The notes under the pieces: model-generated | What the model was told of the DNA's origin: nothing | What the model saw: the letters and a program-made list of their open reading frames with translations, nothing else | Databases searched by the model: none | In this document: positions 58,698 through 64,000 of the stretch, piece by piece | How the letters are laid out: each line of letters starts with the position of its first letter | Numbering within the stretch: position 1 is the stretch's first letter | Program-made: the position numbers and the translations under genes | Source of the DNA: Rikenellaceae bacterium | Lineage (GTDB): Bacteria; Bacteroidota; Bacteroidia; Bacteroidales; Rikenellaceae | Reading direction: 5' to 3' | DNA length: 64,000 bases | Assembly: GCA_015059925.1 (NCBI GenBank) | Contig: SUZL01000001.1 | Coordinates: forward strand, 248,001-312,000

Positions 58698-60422
58698 TTA
58701 AAACTGCTCCTGAACCTCAGAGATCAAGGCAACGTCCTCGGCTGTTGAATTGAGGATATACGCCTCAGCACCAGCGATGTAACCCTCCGTAAGCTTTGCA
58801 AAGAGCTTTGCATCCGATGCGTACTCCTCGACCTCTGCGGCCTGCTGAGCCAATAGGTAGGTGATGATGATATGACCTACGCTCTCGACCAGACGACGCG
58901 CGTGGAAGTCCTTGAACTGCGGAGCCTCCTTGCTCACAGTCTCAACGTGCTCAACCATAGCCTCAACGCGTGCGCGCAGAGCCTTCAGTTTCTCAACGAT
59001 GGGCTGCATAGCCTCGGTGTACTGCTGCTCCTCATAGCGCGCGATCTGCTCCATAAAGGTGCCCTTCGTAACGCCATTGATGGCAGCCACGACCTGCAAC
59101 TGCGACGTACCCTCGTAGATATTCATAATACGCGCATCACGATACAAACGCTCGCAAGCGTAATCCTTCATAAAGCCCGAACCACCGTGAATCTGGATAG
59201 AGTCGTAAGCGAGCGAGTTGGCATACTCCGACGCAAAGAGCTTAACCAGAGGCGTAAAGGCATCGGCCAGACGGTTATAATACTTCATCTCCTGACGCTC
59301 CGCAGCCTCGAGCGAACGCTCGTGCGAGATGTGGGTGTACTGCTTGTAAACCTCCACGAAGCGTGAAGTCTCATAGAGCAGTGCGCGGGCTCCGTGCAGA
59401 CGGGCACGCATATTCGACAACATCTCCGAGATTGCGGGGAACTGGATAATATCCTTACCGAACTGACGACGCTCGTGTGCGTACTTCAACGCCTCACGAT
59501 AGGCCGCCTCGCACAGACCGACCGACTGCGCACCGATACCCAGACGCGCTGCGTTCATCAGCGACATAACGTACTTGATAAGGCCCATACGACGATCGCC
59601 AACCAACTCGGCGGGAGCGTCAGTGAAGACCAACTCACAGGTGGGCGAGCCCTTGATACCGAGCTTGTTCTCGATGCGGCGCACCTTCATTCCGCCGTTG
59701 CGCTTGTCATAGACGAGCATTGACAATCCGCGTGCGTCGGTGGTACCCTCCTCCGTTCGAGCCAAAACGAGCGACACGTCGCCATCACCGTTGGTAATGA
59801 AGCGCTTAACGCCATTCAGCAGCCACGTCTGTCGCTCCTCCGACCACGTTGCCTTCAGCATCACAGCACCCAGATCAGAGCCTGCATCGGGCTCGGTGAG
59901 ATCCATCGCACACGTTGCACCCTCGCTAACCCACGTCAGGTACTTCATCTTCTGCTCCTCCGAGGCGAACTCGTTCAGAGTCTCGGCGCAATCCTGCAAG
60001 CCCCAGATATTCTCGAAGCTGGCATCGGCACGAGCCACCATCTCGTTGGCCATAACGAAGCACAACAGAGGGAAGTTCAAACCCTTGAATCGGCGGGGAA
60101 GCGTCAGGCCGCTGAGGCCGGCGGCATTGACAGCCTTCATATTCTCGACCGTACCCGAAGCGTAGATCACGCGATCGTTCTCAACGCGCGGACCCTCGTG
60201 ATCAACACCCTCGGCATTGGGGGCAATGACATCGCCACACACCTCACCGACGATCTGCATAACGCGACGGTACGAGTCCATTGCATCCTCGTAGTTCTGG
60301 GGAGCGTAGTCGTAGAGATCCTTCTCCGAGAAGTTGCGCTCCTTAAGCTCCACAATCTTTCGCATCAGCGGATGCTCAAGGTGGTACTGCAAATCTTTAT
60401 TATCTAAAAAGAAATTAGCCAT
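58698..60422 (-). CDS. Acyl-CoA dehydrogenase with C-terminal extension
   Basis: A 574-residue FAD enzyme, about 190 longer than the classic 380-residue ACAD. FAD/acyl-CoA motifs: ATCAMDLTEPDAGSD (~170), KRFITNGDGDVSLVLARTE (~205), and the C-terminal substrate-domain motifs RRQFGKDIIQFPA (~317), IQIHGGSGFMKDYACERLYRDARI (~406-429), the last including the base-Glu region. The first ~75 residues are an N-terminal extension and the last ~100 a helical tail. It precedes etfA and etfB, which take the electrons. Substrate (short or branched acyl-CoA, or an aromatic) is not decidable. Confidence 0.9.
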   Translation of the reverse strand: MANFFLDNKDLQYHLEHPLMRKIVELKERNFSEKDLYDYAPQNYEDAMDSYRRVMQIVGEVCGDVIAPNAEGVDHEGPRVENDRVIYASGTVENMKAVNAAGLSGLTLPRRFKGLNFPLLCFVMANEMVARADASFENIWGLQDCAETLNEFASEEQKMKYLTWVSEGATCAMDLTEPDAGSDLGAVMLKATWSEERQTWLLNGVKRFITNGDGDVSLVLARTEEGTTDARGLSMLVYDKRNGGMKVRRIENKLGIKGSPTCELVFTDAPAELVGDRRMGLIKYVMSLMNAARLGIGAQSVGLCEAAYREALKYAHERRQFGKDIIQFPAISEMLSNMRARLHGARALLYETSRFVEVYKQYTHISHERSLEAAERQEMKYYNRLADAFTPLVKLFASEYANSLAYDSIQIHGGSGFMKDYACERLYRDARIMNIYEGTSQLQVVAAINGVTKGTFMEQIARYEEQQYTEAMQPIVEKLKALRARVEAMVEHVETVSKEAPQFKDFHARRLVESVGHIIITYLLAQQAAEVEEYASDAKLFAKLTEGYIAGAEAYILNSTAEDVALISEVQEQF

Positions 60423-60424
60423 CG

Positions 60425-61444
60425 TTACTTAGAATTTTGCTTGTAATACTTAATCATCTTGGGAATCACCTCCTCGACCTTGCCCGTAATGGCGTAATCG
60501 GCAATCTTCACGATTGGCGCTGCGGGGTCGTTGTTAATTGAGATGATCATCGACGAAGAGTCCATACCTGCCGTATGCTGGATCTGGCCAGAGATACCGC
60601 AAGCGATATAGAGCTTGGGGCGTACCGTAACACCCGTCTGACCAATCTGGCGCTCGTGCTCGCAGAAACCTGCATCAACAGCCGCACGCGAAGCTCCGAC
60701 CTCGGCACCCAACACCTCCGCCAGATCGTGGCAGAGCTGGAAGCCCTCCTTCGAGCCCATACCGTAACCACCTGCTACGATGACGCTCGCGCCCTTGATA
60801 TTGATCTTGCGCTGCTCGAGCTCGCGATCCAGAATCTTCACGGCCAAATCCGAATCCGACACATACTCCTTCCACGCGATCGTCTTCACCTCGCCTGCTG
60901 TAGCCTCGGCCACCATCTCCTTGCGCATCACGCCCTCGCGGACGGTTGCCATCTGCGGGCGGCAGTCGGGATTGACGATCGTAGCGATGATATTGCCTCC
61001 GAAGGCGGGGCGAATCTGGTACAACAGATTCTCATACTCCTTGCCCGTCTTGGCATCCTTGTGAGGGCCAATCTCGAGCTGCGTACAGTCGGCCGTAAGA
61101 CCACTATGCAGAGCCGATGACACACGCGGTGCGAAGTCGCGGCCGACGGGCGTAGCTCCGAAGAGCACGATTTGCGGCTGCTCGGCCTTAATCAAACCAC
61201 ACATCACTGAGGTGTGAGGCAGGGTGCGGAAGGGCGAGAAGATCTCATCGTCGGCAACCCACACGGTATCAGCACCATACTTTGCAAACTCGGTCTCGAT
61301 ACCTGCTACGTTATGGCCGATAACCACAGCCTCCAACTTTACTCCCAATGTATTGGCCAACTCGCGGCCCTTGGTCAGGAGCTCCAAACTAACGTCGGCA
61401 ACAATGCCGTCCTCCAATTCGATATATACAAATACGTTATTCAT
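60425..61444 (-). CDS. etfA: Electron transfer flavoprotein subunit alpha
   Basis: A 339-residue subunit with the C-terminal FAD-binding domain: VIVAGGYGMGSKEGFQ (~222), GASRAAVDAGFCEHERQIGQTGVTV (~249-273) and ACGISGQIQHTAGM (~281-294). ETF alpha/beta carry electrons from acyl-CoA dehydrogenase to quinone or, in bifurcating forms, to ferredoxin. 2 bases upstream of the ACAD gene and 13 after etfB. Confidence 0.96.
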   Translation of the reverse strand: MNNVFVYIELEDGIVADVSLELLTKGRELANTLGVKLEAVVIGHNVAGIETEFAKYGADTVWVADDEIFSPFRTLPHTSVMCGLIKAEQPQIVLFGATPVGRDFAPRVSSALHSGLTADCTQLEIGPHKDAKTGKEYENLLYQIRPAFGGNIIATIVNPDCRPQMATVREGVMRKEMVAEATAGEVKTIAWKEYVSDSDLAVKILDRELEQRKINIKGASVIVAGGYGMGSKEGFQLCHDLAEVLGAEVGASRAAVDAGFCEHERQIGQTGVTVRPKLYIACGISGQIQHTAGMDSSSMIISINNDPAAPIVKIADYAITGKVEEVIPKMIKYYKQNSK

Positions 61445-61457
61445 ACATTAGTGCGGA

Positions 61458-62336
61458 TTAACCGAGCGTGTGGCTCGCGATGAGTTCAACCATAAGTGAA
61501 TTAATATCCTCGTCCGACGAGGTGAGCTGCTTGGCCTCCTTGGCTTGGAAGACCACGTTCTCGATCTTCTTAACCTTCGTAGGCGAGCCCGAGAGTCCCA
61601 GCTGCTGCTCATCGCAGACGATATCCGACGACGTAAGCTCGACGATCTGCAGGTAATCGCGCTGAGCGACCATCTGCGCCGAGAGCGAATCGGCCGCAGC
61701 AGCCATCTCGGTGGGGATCATTGCGTGCTTGTACTTCATCACAAGGCGTGCATTGTGGGGGCGCACCTCGGGTGCAGACGAATTGACCGTAATAACGGCA
61801 GGCATCGGACACTCGACACTCTCAACGCCACGCTCCAGACGGCGGCGCAGCACGAGCAACGACTCCTTGACCTGCAACACCTCCTCGGCGTATGTAACCT
61901 GAGGCAAGCCCAGCTTCTCGGCCACCTGAGGGCCTACCTGAGCCGTATCGCCATCGATAGCCTGACGGCCGGCGATGATCAGATCGGCACCGATCTTACG
62001 CAGAGCGCACGAGAGTGCATACGAGGTTGCCAATGTGTCTGCTCCGGCGAACTTGCGGTCGGTCAAGAGATAACCGCCATCGGCTCCACGGAACATTGCA
62101 TCGCGGATAATGTCGGCCGCACGGTGTGGGCCCATAGTGAGAATATGTACCGTAGAGTCTGCGCACTCCTCCTTAAGGCGCAACGCCAACTCCAAGGCAT
62201 TCAAATCTTCAGGATTGAAAATTGCAGGCAGCGCAGCGCGATTGACTGTGCCCTCGGCTGTCATAGCGTCCTTACCCACGTTGCGGGTATCGGGCACCTG
62301 CTTTGCCAATACAACAATTTTTAATGCTTTATTCAT
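61458..62336 (-). CDS. etfB: Electron transfer flavoprotein subunit beta
   Basis: A 292-residue subunit with LAKQVPDTRNVG (~10), NPEDLNALELALRLKE (~41-56), a GRQAIDGDTAQVGPQVAEKLGLPQVTY run (~122-148) and an AMP/FAD-binding C-terminal region. Length (292 rather than ~250) is that of the anaerobe/bifurcating-like ETF-beta group, but bifurcation cannot be shown from sequence alone here. First gene of etfB-etfA-ACAD. Confidence 0.95.
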   Translation of the reverse strand: MNKALKIVVLAKQVPDTRNVGKDAMTAEGTVNRAALPAIFNPEDLNALELALRLKEECADSTVHILTMGPHRAADIIRDAMFRGADGGYLLTDRKFAGADTLATSYALSCALRKIGADLIIAGRQAIDGDTAQVGPQVAEKLGLPQVTYAEEVLQVKESLLVLRRRLERGVESVECPMPAVITVNSSAPEVRPHNARLVMKYKHAMIPTEMAAAADSLSAQMVAQRDYLQIVELTSSDIVCDEQQLGLSGSPTKVKKIENVVFQAKEAKQLTSSDEDINSLMVELIASHTLG

Positions 62337-62429
62337 TTGTCTAATTATTGGTTAATCTGGGCGCTCTGCCGCGACAGCAGAGATCCCTTATACGGAAAAA
62401 TGCGCGAAATAGTAAATCCATCCGTCATT

Positions 62430-62479
62430 CATACCCCTCGCCGAGAGCTTACGCGACTAAGCCTTCGACAATGGGTATG
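62430..62479. promoter_or_regulatory. Structured leader of the etfB operon (unclassified)
   Basis: A compound inverted repeat CATACCC / GGGTATG with inner GCTTA / TAAGC; a second perfect stem CTCTGC / GCAGAG lies at 62364-62382. Both sit in the 191-base gap between purA and etfB. No T-run follows the larger stem on the minus strand, so a purA terminator is not obvious; they could be regulatory. No known riboswitch class was recognised. Confidence 0.5.
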
Positions 62480-62527
62480 AGTGCGGTGGAAATGCCATTC
62501 GAGCATTCAACCTCAAAAAAATAGTAT

Positions 62528-63796
62528 TTATCGTACAATAGTCTCCTCGCGATCGGGGCCCACCGAGATAATCTTCACGGGAACACCTGTCTCGCGCTCA
62601 ATAAACTCAACGTACTGCTTGAACTCCACGGGGAAGTCCTCGTAGCGGCGAACCTTGCAGATGTCGCACTTCCAGCCCTTGAACTCGGTGTAAACAGGCT
62701 CGATAGAGTCGTTCACCTCGTAGGGGAAGTGGCTCACAACCTCGTCGCCGATACGGTAAGCGGTAGCAACCTTGATGGTGTCGAAATCGTTCATCACGTC
62801 CGACTTCATCATAATGAGCTGCGTAACGCCATCAACCATAACAGCATACTTCAGCGCTACAAGGTCAAGCCAGCCGCAACGACGCGGGCGACCCGTAACA
62901 GCACCGAACTCGTGACCGATGCGGCCCAGCTCCTTACCCGTCTCATCGAAGAGCTCCGTGGGGAAAGGTCCGCTACCCACGCGGGTGCAGTAGGCCTTGA
63001 AGATACCATATACATCGCCGATCTTAGTGGGCGCGACACCCAGACCGGTGCAGACACCTGCACATACGGTATTCGACGAGGTTACAAAGGGATATGTACC
63101 GAAGTCCACATCGAGCAACGATCCTTGCGCACCCTCGGCCAAGATGGGCACATCCTCGTCAATATATTTATTAATTGTGTGTTCGCTATCGATAAACTCG
63201 AAGCCACGCAGATAGTCGATACCCTCCATCCACGTCTTCTCGTACTCCGTAACGTCGTACTCGAAGTCCTTGTACTGCGAGAGCATCTCGACGTGCTTTG
63301 CCTTGAGGCGGTTGTAGCGCTCGATAAAATCGTCGGCCAGCACATCGCCAAAGCGCAATCCGTTGCGGCCGGTCTTATCCATATAGGTAGGGCCGATACC
63401 CTTCAGCGTAGAGCCGATCTTCGACTTACCCTTGGCAGCCTCGCTCGCCGCATCCAGCATACGGTGTGTGGGCAGGATGATATGCGCCTTCTTCGAGATG
63501 AGCAGCTTCTTCTGGACGGGAATACCCTGTGCTGCGATATTCTTCAACTCCTCGGCCAAACTCACCGGATCAACCACAACACCATTACCGATTACATTGA
63601 TCGAACCATCGCGGAAGATACCCGAAGGAACTGTTCGCAAAACAAAACTCTTATCGCCAAAGTGCAACGAATGACCGGCGTTGGGACCGCCCTGAAAGCG
63701 TGCAACGACAGTGTAGTTGGGGGTGAGTACATCGACCACCTTACCCTTACCTTCGTCGCCCCATTGCAATCCGAGAACTACATCAACTTTTTTCAT
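62528..63796 (-). CDS. purA: Adenylosuccinate synthetase
   Basis: A 422-residue enzyme making adenylosuccinate from IMP, aspartate and GTP, the first committed step to AMP. N-terminal VVLGLQWGDEGKGKVVD (~6-22; GTP-binding loop) and a GPNAGH segment (~37-42), IGSTLKGIGPTYMDKTGR (~127), and CGWLDLVALKYAVMVDGVTQLIMMKSDV (~310). Length is standard. A TATCTTTG promoter box sits at 63840-63847 (minus strand). Possibly separate from the etf operon downstream. Confidence 0.97.
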   Translation of the reverse strand: MKKVDVVLGLQWGDEGKGKVVDVLTPNYTVVARFQGGPNAGHSLHFGDKSFVLRTVPSGIFRDGSINVIGNGVVVDPVSLAEELKNIAAQGIPVQKKLLISKKAHIILPTHRMLDAASEAAKGKSKIGSTLKGIGPTYMDKTGRNGLRFGDVLADDFIERYNRLKAKHVEMLSQYKDFEYDVTEYEKTWMEGIDYLRGFEFIDSEHTINKYIDEDVPILAEGAQGSLLDVDFGTYPFVTSSNTVCAGVCTGLGVAPTKIGDVYGIFKAYCTRVGSGPFPTELFDETGKELGRIGHEFGAVTGRPRRCGWLDLVALKYAVMVDGVTQLIMMKSDVMNDFDTIKVATAYRIGDEVVSHFPYEVNDSIEPVYTEFKGWKCDICKVRRYEDFPVEFKQYVEFIERETGVPVKIISVGPDREETIVR

Positions 63797-63959
63797 TTAT
63801 CTGTTTAGCATTAACCGCAAAAAGACATTTTTTTGCATCCAAAGATACGCATTTTTTCCTATCTGCAACCATTTTCGGCGGCGGAAGTTATCAACAGGTT
63901 GTTAAAATGCCTCATTTGTGGCGAAAATAACCTCTGCGGTGGTAAGTAAAAATAAAAAA

Positions 63960-63982
63960 GAGAACCCCCGTCGAGAGTTCTC
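63960..63982 (-). terminator. Terminator of a gene beyond the right edge
   Basis: GAGAAC / GTTCTC hairpin, with T6 following on the minus strand, so it ends a minus-strand gene located past 64000. The stretch 63797-63958 holds only the purA promoter. Confidence 0.75.
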
Positions 63983-64000
63983 CTATCATTATTGTTATAA

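Noticed and set aside
1..64000. CRISPR array, insertion sequence or prophage
   Set aside because: No regularly spaced 25-40-base repeats with unique spacers, no transposase or integrase gene, no phage structural gene seen.

Overview
This 64 kb window is a stretch of bacterial chromosome from a member of the order Bacteroidales; a gut Rikenellaceae/Alistipes-like organism is my best guess, but no rRNA gene is present to confirm it. The grounds are many upstream regions with the Bacteroidetes sigma-factor pattern TTTG-N19/20-TAnnTTTG, a SusC-like TonB receptor under a TPP riboswitch, GH92 mannosidase, PPi-type phosphofructokinase, DUF1573, PorT-type outer-membrane barrels and a two-gene short-chain chromate transporter. 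Gene density is high, mostly housekeeping and metabolic, with no phage, plasmid, CRISPR or transposase genes.

Layout. 1-7 kb: end of a PD40 propeller protein, a membrane metallophosphoesterase, then a minus-strand block U32 protease-like/rRNA-modification protein, methyltransferase and ChrA pair, and metK with a SAM-II-like leader. 7-10.4 kb: thiamine uptake (TPP riboswitch, TonB receptor, PnuT-like permease) with a four-unit G-rich repeat between the two genes. 10.4-21 kb: recQ, then a plus-strand operon-like run lptB-aroA-aroC-prmC-recX-M23 peptidase-GH92 lipoprotein. 21.2-21.9 kb: a gene-free stretch holding a candidate structured RNA. 22-30 kb: secreted esterase, fabD, ROK regulator, GNAT, pyrophosphatase-like, rmuC, two paralogous outer-membrane proteins. 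29.6-37.3 kb: rpe-ABC-F-rlmB-YgjP, LuxC-like reductase-PatB-pRiA4b-miaA, tRNA-Leu. 37.3-43.5 kb (minus): rdgB, symporter, HAD, NfnAB, DUF1573. 43.5-44.6 kb: tRNA-Asn and two identical tRNA-Val genes inside a duplicated, rearranged segment. 44.6-47.4 kb: glycosyltransferase, mltG, SRP RNA, cold-shock gene. 47.4-50.3 kb: a three-gene minus-strand cluster (steroid 5-alpha-reductase family, Old Yellow Enzyme, short-chain dehydrogenase) that looks like a steroid/bile-acid A-ring reduction pathway. 50.4-57.4 kb: sugar isomerase-like lipoprotein, flavodiiron protein, nadA-nadC-nadB, and pfp. 57.4-64 kb: SLOG protein, two small membrane proteins, acyl-CoA dehydrogenase-etfA-etfB, purA.

Beyond the genes, the most interesting signals are the structured RNA candidate at about 21.57-21.77 kb, the three-gene steroid-reduction-like cluster, a recurrent TTGTATAAC-containing 3'-end motif seen five times (once as a ~110 bp palindromic element), the SAM-II-like metK leader, and the tRNA-Val duplication with a tRNA 3'-end relic.
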